Positions 9,695 to 20,000 of a DNA stretch of 64,000 nucleotides are shown here, one piece after another. The stretch is taken from assembly GCF_002531725.1 (NCBI RefSeq), contig NZ_NWSQ01000007.1:186001-250000 (forward strand). The letters run 5' to 3'. Position 1 is the first letter of the stretch, and every line of letters begins with the position of its first letter. A program made the translations under genes and the position numbers. The notes below the pieces were generated by a model. That model did not search any database. It worked only from the letters and a program-made list of their open reading frames with translations, and was not told where the DNA came from. This DNA is from Rhizobium sp. L43. Lineage in GTDB: Bacteria > Pseudomonadota > Alphaproteobacteria > Rhizobiales > Rhizobiaceae.

Positions 9695-10879
9695 TCACGG
9701 CAGCGATTGCGGGGCGAGGCCGATATATTTGATGGCGCGCCGGTAGTAGGTGTAGGCGATATGGAGCGTGCCGTCGCTGCCCTGGATCGCCGAGGGATAG
9801 GAGAATTCGCGGTTCAGCGAATCCTTCGAATTGTTGCTGAGGCAGAAGCCGTCGCCGGTATCGAGATCGACGCGGTGCGGAAAGCTCTTGCCGCCATCCC
9901 TCGATATCGCCAGGCTCAGCGGCGCACGCGGAACACCCCAGACCGCCTTGCGGCCGTTATCGGCGACAATGGCGGTCTCTCCCGCCTCGCTGCCCTCGAT
10001 TTCGTCATAGAGCGACTGGCGCCGCGCATCCGACATGCCGGCATTCGAATGGTTGTAAACCATTGCGATCGCTCCATCATTGAGGATGGTGGCCTGGATC
10101 GATGAGTTGTTGTTCGGCAGGTCGGTGGGCGCGGGCACGCTCCAGGTCTCGCCGCCATCGGATGATCGGCTGGACAGGATATTTTCGGCGAAACGGTTGC
10201 GGTAGAAGGCGATCATCTCGTCGCCGCCGAGCGGCAGGATGTTCATGTGCACGGCGCCGATGCTGTCCGGAATATCGTGCATCTGCCAGCTCGCACCGCC
10301 ATCACGTGATATCAGCACGGCAGCCGTGTCGGCATCGCCGCTCCAGCGCTGGCCGTTCAGGCCGACACAGCGGAAGATCGGAAGCAGCCAGTCGCCCCTG
10401 CCGTTGACGACGATCTGCTGGCGAACGAAGGTGCCGGGGCTGTCGCAGAGGATCCGGACAGAGCCGAAGCTCCGGCCGCCATCATTTGAAATCCGGCATT
10501 TGACAATGGAGCCGTCCTGATTGCCCGAGGTTTGAGAGGTATAGAGCAGCCAGATCTTTCCGTCAGGGGCATTGAAAATCAAAGGATTCTGCTCGGATTT
10601 CTGCGGATCGTCGCTCATCTTTTCCGGTTCGGACCAGCGCTCGGAGCCGGGCGCCAGCCGCGACATGTAAATCGAGATGTCGCCCATGCCCTCCATCGTG
10701 CCGCCGAACCAGACGCAGGTCAGCGTGCCGTCGGACAGAAAGGCAAGATTGGCGGCATGGTTCTGGATGCAGGGGGAGGGCAGATAGGCTTCCGTACGAC
10801 CCTCGATCGTGGGGTGAGGGGCGGTGGCCCCGGTCATCAGGGCCGGAACGGCTTCCGGGGGCAGGCCGGTAAAACGCAT
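9695..10879 (-). CDS. Sialidase-like (BNR/Asp-box) protein, cytosolic
   Basis: Six-bladed beta-propeller of the sialidase superfamily, about 394 residues. At least four Asp-box motifs are visible (ISNDGGRSFG, ISRDGGASW, SSDGGETW, ISRDGGKSF). No Sec or Tat signal is present, so it should act in the cytoplasm, unlike most secreted sialidases. ATG 10879 is chosen because AGGAG lies eight bases upstream. It starts 11 bases after the stop of the DapA-like gene, so the two are co-transcribed. No NanE, NanK or sialic-acid transporter occurs here. A role in hydrolysing or isomerising an imported glycoside or acid sugar is possible, but the substrate is unknown. Confidence 0.8.
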   Translation of the reverse strand: MRFTGLPPEAVPALMTGATAPHPTIEGRTEAYLPSPCIQNHAANLAFLSDGTLTCVWFGGTMEGMGDISIYMSRLAPGSERWSEPEKMSDDPQKSEQNPLIFNAPDGKIWLLYTSQTSGNQDGSIVKCRISNDGGRSFGSVRILCDSPGTFVRQQIVVNGRGDWLLPIFRCVGLNGQRWSGDADTAAVLISRDGGASWQMHDIPDSIGAVHMNILPLGGDEMIAFYRNRFAENILSSRSSDGGETWSVPAPTDLPNNNSSIQATILNDGAIAMVYNHSNAGMSDARRQSLYDEIEGSEAGETAIVADNGRKAVWGVPRAPLSLAISRDGGKSFPHRVDLDTGDGFCLSNNSKDSLNREFSYPSAIQGSDGTLHIAYTYYRRAIKYIGLAPQSLP

Positions 10880-10890
10880 GACGGATCTCC

Positions 10891-11796
10891 TCAAGGCAGT
10901 TTGGCGTAGCTTTCGGCGAGCGCGGCATAATCGGCATCGCCGAGCGGCATCAGCGGCGCACGTGTGCGCTTCCAGGCAGAATTGCCGGTCTTCAGCCCCA
11001 CCATCGCCTTGATGGTCGGGATCTGGACGTAGGAATTGGACAGCGTGCGATAGGCGTTGATGCGTGCCTGCGCCGCCTCGACATCGCCAGCGCGCGCCTC
11101 GTCATGGACATGGTCGTAGACGGTGCGCAGCGAATTCGCCACCAGATTGGAGGTGGCGGTGATGCAGCCGGCGCCGCCGGCCTTCAAGAGCGGCAACAGC
11201 AGCGGATCGGCGCCCGCCAGCACCGAGAAACCGGGATAGGCGGCGATGATCGCCTGCATGTTGTTGAAATCGCCGGCAGATTCCTTGATGCCGACGACCG
11301 TTTCCGGGAAGGCGGCAATCAGCCGTCCGATCAGCGGAATGGAGAGCGGCACGCCCGAGACCTGCGGAATATGATAGAGGATCACTTGCAGGCGGGTATC
11401 GGCGACCTTTTCCAGTACCTGCGAATAGGCGGCGAAAAGACCGTCGTCGGAAACGCCCTTGTAGTAGAAGGGCGGCAGCATCACCACCTTGGTGACGCCG
11501 AGCGACAGCGCGTGCCGGGTCAGTTCCACCGTTTCGGGAATGGCGACGACGCCGGTGCCCGGCAAAAGCCTGTCGGCGGGAATGCCGGCCTTCAGCGCCG
11601 CTTCCAGAATCGTGCGGCGCTCGGTGCCGGAAAAGGAATTGGCCTCGCCCGTCGTGCCGAGCAGCGCCACGCCATGGCATCCCTCGGCGAGCAACTGCCG
11701 GCAATGATCGGTGAAAAGGGCGAGATCAGGTGTATTGTCTGCCGTCAGCGGCGTTGCCGATGCGCTGAAAACGCCTGTGATCCTGTGATGGCTCAT
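10891..11796 (-). CDS. DapA-family aldolase/dehydratase (DHDPS/NAL superfamily)
   Basis: Class I Schiff-base lyase, 301 residues, cytoplasmic. It has the substrate-loop motif GTTGEANSFS, the catalytic Tyr in ILYHIPQVSGVPLS and the Schiff-base Lys in VGIKESAGDF. The superfamily includes dihydrodipicolinate synthase, N-acetylneuraminate lyase and 2-keto-3-deoxy-acid aldolases or dehydratases; the catabolic setting argues against lysine synthesis. The frame is open upstream to 11850, but ATG 11796 has a strong AGGAGG seven bases before it. First gene of the minus arm, reading away from the divergent regulatory region. Confidence 0.88.
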   Translation of the reverse strand: MSHHRITGVFSASATPLTADNTPDLALFTDHCRQLLAEGCHGVALLGTTGEANSFSGTERRTILEAALKAGIPADRLLPGTGVVAIPETVELTRHALSLGVTKVVMLPPFYYKGVSDDGLFAAYSQVLEKVADTRLQVILYHIPQVSGVPLSIPLIGRLIAAFPETVVGIKESAGDFNNMQAIIAAYPGFSVLAGADPLLLPLLKAGGAGCITATSNLVANSLRTVYDHVHDEARAGDVEAAQARINAYRTLSNSYVQIPTIKAMVGLKTGNSAWKRTRAPLMPLGDADYAALAESYAKLP

Positions 11797-12117
11797 TCCG
11801 CCCTCCTCGGCGCGTCCTGTCTGGGGGCGATGAACCGCCCGATGGCGCATGGAAATGTCATTCGTCTGTTGTGATGGAGTGCAAAGAACTTTTCCATTGC
11901 AGCGCTTTTGTCAAGAAGACAAAATGCGGAAGCGAAGAGACGAAAACTTATCTGATTGTTATTATTTATTTATTTTTACGTTGAAATTTTGTTCGGATGA
12001 AAATAGCGATTTTTTGTTGACATATTTACAATAACGAGAGAACGATACGGGACGGATTGTGCTGCGCCTGGAAGGTGCAGGGAGAGCGCTGCCGAATTCA
12101 CCGTGGGAGGGAATGCC
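11797..12117. promoter_or_regulatory. Divergent promoter region of the acid-sugar island
   Basis: About 320 bases between the DapA-like gene (leftward) and the binding-protein gene (rightward). The middle is strongly AT-rich (about 11940-12035). On the plus strand TTGACA at 12017-12022 is followed after 18-19 bases by a weak -10 candidate (ACGATA region, about 12041-12047). The palindrome at 11906-11924 lies in the leftward half. The GntR gene at 18878 is the obvious candidate regulator. Confidence 0.55.
11906..11924. promoter_or_regulatory. Candidate GntR/FCD operator
   Basis: Perfect inverted repeat TTTTGTC-AAGAA-GACAAAA (7-base arms, 5-base spacer). Its core TTGTC-N5-GACAA resembles the short symmetric sites used by FadR/GntR-type regulators. 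Assignment to the regulator at 18878-19642 is inference from proximity. Confidence 0.5.
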
Positions 12118-13755
12118 ATGTCTTTTGATCAATCGGATAAAACCAATCTATCGCGCCGCAACGCGCTGAAGCTCGGTCTTGCGGCCGGCGTCGGCCTGAC
12201 CGTGTTCGGGATGAATGCCCGCATCGTGCTGGCCGATGAAGGGCAGGTGCTCAAGGTCGCGCATCCGGCCTTCGACCAGGACTGGTCGCCGCTGCGCGGC
12301 GGCGGCAGGACGTTCCGCTGGAATTCGATCTGGTGGGCGGCGCCGATGTATTTCGATAGCCAAGGCAATATCAAGCCTTACGTCTTCACCAGCTGGGAAT
12401 CGGCCGACAACACCGTCTGGACCTTCAAGATCGATCCTAAGGCCGTCTTCTCCGACGGCAGCAAGATCACCTCGGCCGATGTCAAGGGATCGTGGGAAGT
12501 CGCCTCGATGCCGAACACCAAGAGCCAGCGCGCCGACCAGGTGCTGAGCAAGGTCAAGGGTTATGCCGAAATCGCCGCCGGCTCCGGCAACGAGCTGACC
12601 GGTGTCGCAACCCCCGACGAGGGGACTGTGGTGGTGACGCTGGCTGCCGCCGATCCGATCTTCTTCATGCGGCTGGCAAACCATATCGCGCCGATCACCA
12701 AGGCGTCGCAGTCGCGCGGCAGCGACGGCGAGGAGATCATCGACTGGTACAAGCCCGATAGTAAGCCGGTCTTCTCCGGCCCCTTCAAGCTGACGAGCAT
12801 CGATATCGACGCCGGCAAGCTCTCCTTCGAGCCGAACGAGAATTTCTTCGGGCCGAAGCCGAAGCTTGCCCGCATCGACATCACCTCGATCGAGGACAAT
12901 GTCAGCGCGACGTCGCTGATCAAGTCGGGAGAGTTCAACGCCCATACCGAACTCATCACCTCGACCATCATCCAGGATCTCGGCCCGGAATTCTCGGCCG
13001 GCCCGCTGATACCCACAAGCCAGCATTTCTGGTTCAACATCTCCCGTGCGCCGATGGACGATCCGAAGGTCCGCCAGGCGCTGATCATGGCGGTCGATCG
13101 CGATGGCCTGTTCAAGGCGTCCTATCCCGACGGGCCGCACAAGAAGGCCGATCAGATCCTCAACTCGGTTCCGGGTGCTGATAATTCCGGCTTCGAGCCC
13201 TATCCCTATGATCCCGCAGGCGCAAAGAAGCTGCTTGCGGAATCGACCTATGGCGGTCCGGAGCGGCTGCCGAAGATCCTGTTCGTCGGCATCTCGGGGC
13301 CGGCCATTCAGGCTGCCGCCCAGTTCATCGCCGAGCAGTGGCGCCAGAATCTCGGCATCACCGCCGTCGACATGAAGCCGCAGCAGGATTCCTATGCCGG
13401 TCCGGATCAGAACTCGGTCCAGATCTTCCGCGACGATGTCGGCACCCGTGTTCCCGATGCCGTCTCTTATCTCGCCGGCTCCATCGCCTCGACTTCGTCG
13501 AACGCCCAGAACAAGCTTGGCGGATACAAGAACGACAAGGTCGACAGCGCCTTGGCCGAAGCGACAACCAAGGCTGCGGATGATCCGCAGCGCATCGCTC
13601 TCGCCCAGCAAGCCCAGAAGGCGTTCCGCGACGATTGGGCTTTCATCCCGTGGTATTCTCAGGCGATGTCGCGCTGGGCCACCAAGGAGGTCAAGGGCCT
13701 GGAGAAGAATCTCGACTGGCAGGTCGTCGAACCCTGGAACATTTCCATCGGTTGA
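12118..13755 (+). CDS. Oligopeptide/dipeptide-type ABC substrate-binding protein (SBP_bac_5), Tat-exported
   Basis: Periplasmic binding protein of family 5, 545 residues. A twin-arginine signal is present (LSRRNALKLGLAAGVG) with probable cleavage after VLA near residue 39. The long family-5 body follows, including SDGSKITSADVKGSWE and a C-terminal WAFIPWYSQAMSRWA. ATG 12118 is preferred over an upstream GTG because GGGAGG lies seven bases before it. First gene of a five-gene importer operon. In catabolic islands such family-5 importers often carry sugars, glycosides or opine-like compounds rather than peptides, so the ligand should match the enzymes of the island. Confidence 0.9.
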   Translation: MSFDQSDKTNLSRRNALKLGLAAGVGLTVFGMNARIVLADEGQVLKVAHPAFDQDWSPLRGGGRTFRWNSIWWAAPMYFDSQGNIKPYVFTSWESADNTVWTFKIDPKAVFSDGSKITSADVKGSWEVASMPNTKSQRADQVLSKVKGYAEIAAGSGNELTGVATPDEGTVVVTLAAADPIFFMRLANHIAPITKASQSRGSDGEEIIDWYKPDSKPVFSGPFKLTSIDIDAGKLSFEPNENFFGPKPKLARIDITSIEDNVSATSLIKSGEFNAHTELITSTIIQDLGPEFSAGPLIPTSQHFWFNISRAPMDDPKVRQALIMAVDRDGLFKASYPDGPHKKADQILNSVPGADNSGFEPYPYDPAGAKKLLAESTYGGPERLPKILFVGISGPAIQAAAQFIAEQWRQNLGITAVDMKPQQDSYAGPDQNSVQIFRDDVGTRVPDAVSYLAGSIASTSSNAQNKLGGYKNDKVDSALAEATTKAADDPQRIALAQQAQKAFRDDWAFIPWYSQAMSRWATKEVKGLEKNLDWQVVEPWNISIG

Positions 13756-13783
13756 TTGGGAATGAGCGTTCCTGGCAATAAAC

Positions 13784-13809
13784 GCGCGAAGGCCGCAAGG
13801 CCTTCGCGC
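13784..13809 (+). terminator. Intercistronic hairpin after the binding-protein gene
   Basis: Perfect 11-bp stem GCGCGAAGGCC / GGCCTTCGCGC with a GCAA tetraloop and no T-tract. It lies 29 bases after the binding-protein stop and before the permease gene, the usual place for a structure that stabilises the upstream mRNA or partially terminates, giving excess binding protein. Confidence 0.75.
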
Positions 13810-13880
13810 ACGTGTCAAGAAGAAGAGATGCGATCGCAGCCAAAAGCGGGAACGCATCGAACAACAGGCGGGAGGTAGCC

Positions 13881-14837
13881 TTGCTGCGCTACGTGCTAAC
13901 CCGGTTTGCCATCTGGATTCCGTCCGTTCTGGTCGTGATGCTGGCCGTTTACGCGCTGGCCTTCTATGGCGCCGGCGATCCGATCAAGCTGATCTTCCTG
14001 CGCGCGCCTGGTGATGTCGCCTATAATCCGCAGCGCATCGAAGCCATTCGCGAAAGTGCCGGCCTCAACAAGCCCTTCATCGTCCAGTTCGGCCTTTACA
14101 TCTGGAACCTGCTGCACGGCCAGTTCGGCAATTCGCTGACTTCGGGCCGCTCCGTCTGGGCCATGGTCTCGGCCGCCGCACCCGTCTCCTTCCAGCTTGC
14201 CCTCTGTTCCATCATTCTGACGGCTGTCGTCGCGATCCCGCTCGGCATGATCGCCGCGCTGAACCAGAATTCGCGCATCGACTATGCCATTCTGGGCTCG
14301 GCGCTCTTCCTCTGGGCGATCCCGGCCTATGTCGCCGGCCCGCTGCTGATGGTCGGCCTCATCGTGCTGCTGCCGGGTGCGAGCGTGCCCTATGGCTGGG
14401 GCGGCATCCTCGATGTCAGGATCCTGCTGCCACTGCTCGTCCTTTCCTTCCAGCCGATCGCGCTGATCGTGCGTCAGACGCGTGCCGCCGTCATCGAGGT
14501 CCTGTCGGAGGATTTCGTCCGGACTGCCCGCGCCAAGGGCGTGCCCGAAATCATCGTGGCGTTGCGCCATATCCTGCGGCCGGTGCTGACGCCCGTCGTC
14601 ACACAGCTCGGCCTGATCATGATTACCATCGTCAACGGCGCGATCTTCGTCGAACTCGTTTTCGGCCTGCCGGGCCTCGGCCGGCTGACGGTGCAGGCGC
14701 TGATCAATTCCGATTATCCGGTCATTCTGGCGATCACGCTGATCGGATCGTTCCTGGTGATGGTGTCGAACCTGCTGGTCGACGTGCTCTATCCGCTGCT
14801 CGACCCGCGCGCCAATGATTCAAGAAGGAGCCGCTGA
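13881..14837 (+). CDS. ABC transporter permease (DppB/OppB type)
   Basis: First integral-membrane subunit of the family-5 importer, 318 residues, with six hydrophobic segments. The N-terminus MLRYVLTRFAIWIPSVLVV is typical for DppB. The inner-membrane EAA loop is present (EDFVRTARAKGVPEIIV). A longer frame exists upstream, but TTG 13881 is preceded by GGGAGG (13870-13875) and matches the family start. Two bases separate it from the next permease. Confidence 0.93.
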   Translation: MLRYVLTRFAIWIPSVLVVMLAVYALAFYGAGDPIKLIFLRAPGDVAYNPQRIEAIRESAGLNKPFIVQFGLYIWNLLHGQFGNSLTSGRSVWAMVSAAAPVSFQLALCSIILTAVVAIPLGMIAALNQNSRIDYAILGSALFLWAIPAYVAGPLLMVGLIVLLPGASVPYGWGGILDVRILLPLLVLSFQPIALIVRQTRAAVIEVLSEDFVRTARAKGVPEIIVALRHILRPVLTPVVTQLGLIMITIVNGAIFVELVFGLPGLGRLTVQALINSDYPVILAITLIGSFLVMVSNLLVDVLYPLLDPRANDSRRSR

Positions 14838-14839
14838 CC

Positions 14840-15795
14840 ATGTCCGCAATCCCTCTTTCCACCGCTGAAACCGCCGAGGAACCGCCGGTCAGCCTCTGGC
14901 GCGACGCCTGGTATCGGCTGAAGCGCAACAAGCTCGCCGTCTTCGGGCTCTGCGTTGTGCTGATCCTCGCCTTCACGGCGATCTTCGGGCCTTATCTCAC
15001 GCCCTATGACTATCTGAGCCAGGACCTCAACGCCCGCAACGCGCTGCCGTCGATGAGCCACCTCTTCGGCACCGACGATCTCGGCCGCGACGTCTTCAGC
15101 CGCGTGGTCTTCGGCACGCGGACTGCCTTCCTCGTTGCCGTCATCGTCACCTTGTTCGCGGTGGTGATCGGCCTCACGCTGGGTGCGGTGGCCGGTTTCT
15201 TCGGCAATCCCTTCGACCGCGCCATCATGTGGCTGACCGATGTGACGATGTCAGTTCCCAACCTGCTGCTGGTCGTCGTCATCAACGCCTCGCTGAAATC
15301 GCCGATCAGCAAATGGATGGAGGCGCGCTACCTCGAGACGCTCAATCCCTTCTACCGCCAGACGATATGGGTGGATTTCATCCTCGTCTTCGGGTCGATG
15401 GCGCTGATCTCCTGGCCGCCCTATGCCCGTCTCGTGCGCGCCCAGGTGCTGTCGATCCGCAGCCGGCCCTATATCACCGCGGCCCAGGCGCTTGGCCTTT
15501 CGAACTGGATCATCATCAAGCGTTATGTCGTGCCGAATGCGCTGGGACCCCTGATCGTCTCCGTCAGCGCCGGTCTAGGCACGGCGATGGTGCTTGAAAG
15601 CGCCTTCAGCTTCCTCGGCGTCGGTGTCAATCCGCCGACGCCGAGTTGGGGCAATATGATCTCGGACGGCCTCCGCGTCTGGCAGCATTATCCGCATCTT
15701 CTCGCCGCTCCGGCGGCCGTGCTCGGCCTTGCCTCGGTTGCCTTCAGCTTCCTCGGCGACGGCCTCAACGACGCGCTCAATCCGCGGGGCAGCAA

Positions 15796-15799
<4 letters not shown>
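14840..15799 (+). CDS. ABC transporter permease (DppC/OppC type)
   Basis: Second permease subunit, 319 residues. It shows the OppC N-terminal segment (RLKRNKLAVFGLCVVLIL), the conserved HLFGTDDLGRDVFSRV motif, and an EAA loop (ITAAQALGLSNWIIIKRYV). AAGGAG lies upstream of the ATG. Its stop overlaps the next start (ATGA at 15796-15799), indicating translational coupling. Confidence 0.94.
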
Positions 15800-16799
<1,000 letters not shown>

Positions 16800-16803
<4 letters not shown>

Positions 16804-17795
16804 TGGCTGCCGAACCGCTGCTCAAGGTCGAAAACCTGGTCAAGCATTTCCACGTCAAGCTCGGCGCCTTCGGCGAACGCTCGGCGACGGTCTATGCGCT
16901 CGACAATGTCAATCTCGATATCATGGAAGGCGAGACGCTGAGCCTCGTCGGCGAATCCGGCTGCGGCAAGTCGACGACCGGTTTCACCATCCTCAATCTC
17001 TACAAGGCGACCAGCGGCAAGGTCGTCTACAAGGGCCAGGATCTGGCGACGCTCGATGAAAAACAGATGCGGCCCTTCCGCCGCGACCTGCAGATCGTCT
17101 TCCAGGACCCGTATTCGACACTCAATCCGCGCATGACGGTGGGCGAGGCGATCGGCGAGCCGATCCTCTTCCACAAGCTCTGCACCAAGGCCGAACTGAA
17201 GGAGAGGGTGGCGACGCTGCTCACCGATGTCGGCCTGCCGACCCGGTTTGCCCAGCGTTACCCGCACGAGCTTTCCGGCGGCCAGCGCCAGCGTGTCGTC
17301 ATCGCCCGCGCGCTTGCCTGCCAACCGAAATTCATCGTCTGCGACGAGGCGATCTCGGCGCTCGACGTGTCGATCCAGGCGCAAATCATCAACTTGCTGC
17401 TCGACCTGCAGGAAAAATACGGGCTGACCTATCTCTTTATCGCCCATGATCTGGCGGTCGTGCGCCATATCAGCACCCGTGTCGGTGTCATGTATCTCGG
17501 GCGGCTCGCCGAACTTGCCACCCGCGAGGAACTCTTCGACAATCCGCTGCATCCCTATACCAGGGCGCTGCTGTCGGCCGTTCCGGAGACCGATCCGGGG
17601 CACGAGCGCACCCGTCAGCGCCAGATCCTGCAGGGTGATGTGCCGAGCCCGCTGAACCCGCCGACCGGCTGCCGTTTCCACACGCGCTGCCCGATTGCCA
17701 TGGATGTCTGCAGCAAGGTTATCCCTGCGTGGCAGGAGGCTAAGCCCGGCCATCTCGTCGCCTGTCATGCCGTCAACACCGGACAGACCGCATGA
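16800..17795 (+). CDS. ABC transporter ATP-binding protein (DppF/OppF type)
   Basis: Partner ATPase, 331 residues. Walker [10 protein letters not shown], signature [16 protein letters not shown] and the switch region [13 protein letters not shown] are present. Walker B reads [11 protein letters not shown], the form usual for DppF. The cysteine-rich tail ([15 protein letters not shown]) is present. Overlaps both neighbours by ATGA junctions, so importer and kinase are translated as a coupled unit. Confidence 0.94.
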
Positions 17796-18853
17796 CGTTG
17801 AAGGCCGCCATCATTGCCGATGATCTGACAGGCGCGCTCGATACCGGCACGCCCTTCGTCGAAGCCGGCCTTTCGGTTGCGGTCGCCGTCGATGTCGAGG
17901 CCGCAGAGCATGCGATCGCCACCGGCTGTGACGTTGTCGTTATCAATACCGCCTCACGCGCGCTTGGCGAGCGCGAAGCTGCCGAAAGGGTGCGCTTGGC
18001 GACCGAGGCGCTTTGCGGCGTGAAGCCCGCAGTCGTGATGAAGAAGATCGACTCCCGCCTGAAGGGCAATGTCGCGGCGGAAAGCCTGGCGCTCGCAGAT
18101 GCGCTCGGCCTGAAGAATATCCTTGTGGCGCCTGCCATTCCCGATCAGGAGCGCCTGACCTACCGAGGCTGTGTCGTCGGCCGTGGCGTCAACAAGCCGC
18201 TGCCGATCGCCAAGCTGTTCGAGGGCAGCGCAGACAATGTTGTCGTTGCCGATGCCGAGGACGATACCGATCTCGACCGGATCGTCGAAGGTCATGACTG
18301 GCTGAAGACGCTTGCGGTCGGTGCGCGCGGCCTCGGCGCGGCGCTCGCCCGTGGGCTCGGCGAAGCGGGGCGGCCGGTGACGGAATTTGCGGCGACCCAG
18401 CGCACGCTGTTTGCCTTTGGCTCGCGCGATCCAATTACGACAGCCCAGATGAACCGGCTCGAAGCCTCGGGCGCCTTGCGTATGGTAGTGGACGCGCCGA
18501 TGGGGCAGGTCGAAGGCGGGGAGGGCGGAGCGCTGCCGGCGCTGCTGCGCTGCACCGGCGATATGGCAGCCGATGCAACACTTGTCGCCCGCCGCTTTGC
18601 GGCCGGCGTCAGAACGGTGATCGATGATACCAAGCCTGATATGCTGATGGTCGGCGGCGGTGATACCGCGCTTGCCGTTTTCCAGGCGCTCGGGGTCAGA
18701 GTGCTGGCGCCGCAGGGCGAAGTCGAAGCCGGCGTGCCGTGGTTCGATGTCACGGCAGCGGACGGGCGGCATTTTCGGTGCGCCGTCAAGTCGGGGGGCT
18801 TCGGCACTCCCGATAGTTTGATAAGACTGGTTCTTTGGAATCGGGCGGCATAG
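17792..18853 (+). CDS. Four-carbon acid-sugar kinase family protein (OtnK/DtnK-like)
   Basis: ATP-dependent kinase of the former DUF1537 family, 353 residues, expected to phosphorylate a four-carbon acid sugar such as threonate or erythronate. Visible motifs are IADDLTGALDTG at the N-terminus (substrate site), KKIDSRLKGN, and VGGGDTALAV in the C-terminal nucleotide domain. It is shorter than the roughly 420 residues I recall as usual for the family. Start overlaps the DppF stop by four bases. With PdxA2 at 7198-8187 it forms the kinase/decarboxylating-dehydrogenase pair of known threonate/erythronate routes; the true substrate remains open. Confidence 0.88.
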   Translation: MTLKAAIIADDLTGALDTGTPFVEAGLSVAVAVDVEAAEHAIATGCDVVVINTASRALGEREAAERVRLATEALCGVKPAVVMKKIDSRLKGNVAAESLALADALGLKNILVAPAIPDQERLTYRGCVVGRGVNKPLPIAKLFEGSADNVVVADAEDDTDLDRIVEGHDWLKTLAVGARGLGAALARGLGEAGRPVTEFAATQRTLFAFGSRDPITTAQMNRLEASGALRMVVDAPMGQVEGGEGGALPALLRCTGDMAADATLVARRFAAGVRTVIDDTKPDMLMVGGGDTALAVFQALGVRVLAPQGEVEAGVPWFDVTAADGRHFRCAVKSGGFGTPDSLIRLVLWNRAA

Positions 18854-18877
18854 TAAGATACCGTCGGGGAGAATGAC

Positions 18878-19642
18878 GTGGTTGAAGTGAATGGCGAATC
18901 TTTGAACGCGGAAGCCGGCCCGCCGGGCAAGCCCGAACGCGGCAAGGCCGTCAAACTGGTCGATCGCGTCTTCGACCAACTGCTTGAGCGTATCCGCGGC
19001 GGAAACTATCCGCCGGATTCCCGTCTTCCCGGCGAACATGAACTTGCCTCTATGCTGGGTGTGTCGAGGCCGATCGTCCGCGATGCGCTGGCCCGCCTGC
19101 GCGATCAGGGCATGGTCTATGCCCGGCAGGGCGCCGGCACCTTCGTCAGCGCGCATGGGTCGCCGACGACGCAGCTCGCCTATTCGCCGGTCAAGACGAT
19201 CGCCGACATTCAGCGCTGCTACGAATTCCGCCTGACGATCGAGCCGGCCGCCGCCTATTTCGCCGCCAAACGCCGCAATGAGCAGGCGATCCAGAAGATT
19301 GCCAGCGCGCTTGCCGATCTGCGCGAGGCGACCAGCCATCAGCTTCATCGCACCGATGCCGATTTCATCTTCCACCGCGCGGTGACGGAGGCTGCCAACA
19401 ATCATTATTACACGGCCTCGATCGATGCGCTGAAAGCCCATATCGCCGTCGGCATGCATCTCCACGGCCTGTCCCTGCTTGGTCCCCGCCAGGGGCTGGA
19501 ACAGGTCTATGAAGAGCATAACGCCATCTACAAGGCGATCGCCGATGGCCGGCCTGACGATGCGCAAAGACTGATGAAGGCGCATCTCGAAGGTTCCCGC
19601 GACCGTCTGTTCGAGGGCAGGGCGCTCGACCTGTCCTTCTGA
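18878..19642 (+). CDS. GntR-family transcriptional regulator (FadR/FCD subfamily)
   Basis: DNA-binding regulator, 254 residues. The N-terminal winged helix is clear (PGEHELASMLGVSRPIVRDA), and the C-terminal helical FCD effector domain includes the Asp/His metal-site pattern (DADFIFHRAV, and later EEHNAIYKAI). GTG 18878 is preceded by GGGGAGA. It closes the catabolic operon 24 bases after the kinase. The likely target is the palindrome 11906-11924 in the divergent region, with the imported acid sugar or its phosphate as effector (inference). Confidence 0.92.
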   Translation: MVEVNGESLNAEAGPPGKPERGKAVKLVDRVFDQLLERIRGGNYPPDSRLPGEHELASMLGVSRPIVRDALARLRDQGMVYARQGAGTFVSAHGSPTTQLAYSPVKTIADIQRCYEFRLTIEPAAAYFAAKRRNEQAIQKIASALADLREATSHQLHRTDADFIFHRAVTEAANNHYYTASIDALKAHIAVGMHLHGLSLLGPRQGLEQVYEEHNAIYKAIADGRPDDAQRLMKAHLEGSRDRLFEGRALDLSF

Positions 19643-19665
19643 AGCGCGCGGGCCGACAGCTTCAC

Positions 19666-19974
19666 TCAAGCTGCCCGGATCGTCGGGATGCCGGAGACGT
19701 CCACCTCCCGTTCGGCGTGCCAAGCATCATAGGCAGCCTGCATTCGTAGCCATATTGCGGGGCCATCACCGAACAATTTCCCAAGCCGAGCAGCGACATT
19801 GGGCGACACCGGCTTCTTCTCGTTCAGGATATCGTAGAGTTGCTGACGCGAGATTCCGAGCAGGTTGGCAATCTCCACCTTGGTTTTTCCCGTTGCGGGG
19901 ATGATGTCCTCGAGCAGCGCCCCAGGGTGGGAAGGGCAGCGCATCGTCTGCCTCGTCGTTTCATATACGCGCAT
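19666..19974 (-). CDS. higA: HigA-family antitoxin
   Basis: Antitoxin with a Xre-type helix-turn-helix, 102 residues. It contains the HigA opening PSHPGALLEDIIPATGKTK and the segment IANLLGISRQQLYDILNEKK, followed by the tail GDGPAIWLRMQAAYDAWHA. ATG 19974 has GGGGA upstream and starts 26 bases after the higB stop; the frame is open further but would overlap higB. The gene order toxin-antitoxin is typical of higBA. Confidence 0.93.
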   Translation of the reverse strand: MRVYETTRQTMRCPSHPGALLEDIIPATGKTKVEIANLLGISRQQLYDILNEKKPVSPNVAARLGKLFGDGPAIWLRMQAAYDAWHAEREVDVSGIPTIRAA

Positions 19975-20000
19975 TAAGTCATTCCCCAGTCCGAGCCGCC

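Noticed and set aside
9695..11796. Sialic-acid catabolic operon
   Set aside because: A sialidase fold and a DapA/NAL-type lyase are adjacent, but no NanE, NanK, NagA/B or sialic-acid transporter is present, and kinase plus PdxA2 point to four-carbon acid sugars.
10891..11796. Lysine-biosynthetic dapA
   Set aside because: Start, operon partners and divergent importer indicate a catabolic lyase; the family is shared by many keto-acid aldolases.
12148..13857. Long open frame on the minus strand opposite the family-5 binding-protein gene (569 codons)
   Set aside because: Arg/Asp-rich, low-complexity translation without domain features; the plus-strand gene has a Tat signal, a ribosome-binding site and a complete family match. 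High-GC antisense shadow.
17954..19723. 589-codon minus-strand open frame over the kinase and GntR genes
   Set aside because: Spans two well-supported genes on the other strand and has composition typical of a GC-rich mirror frame.
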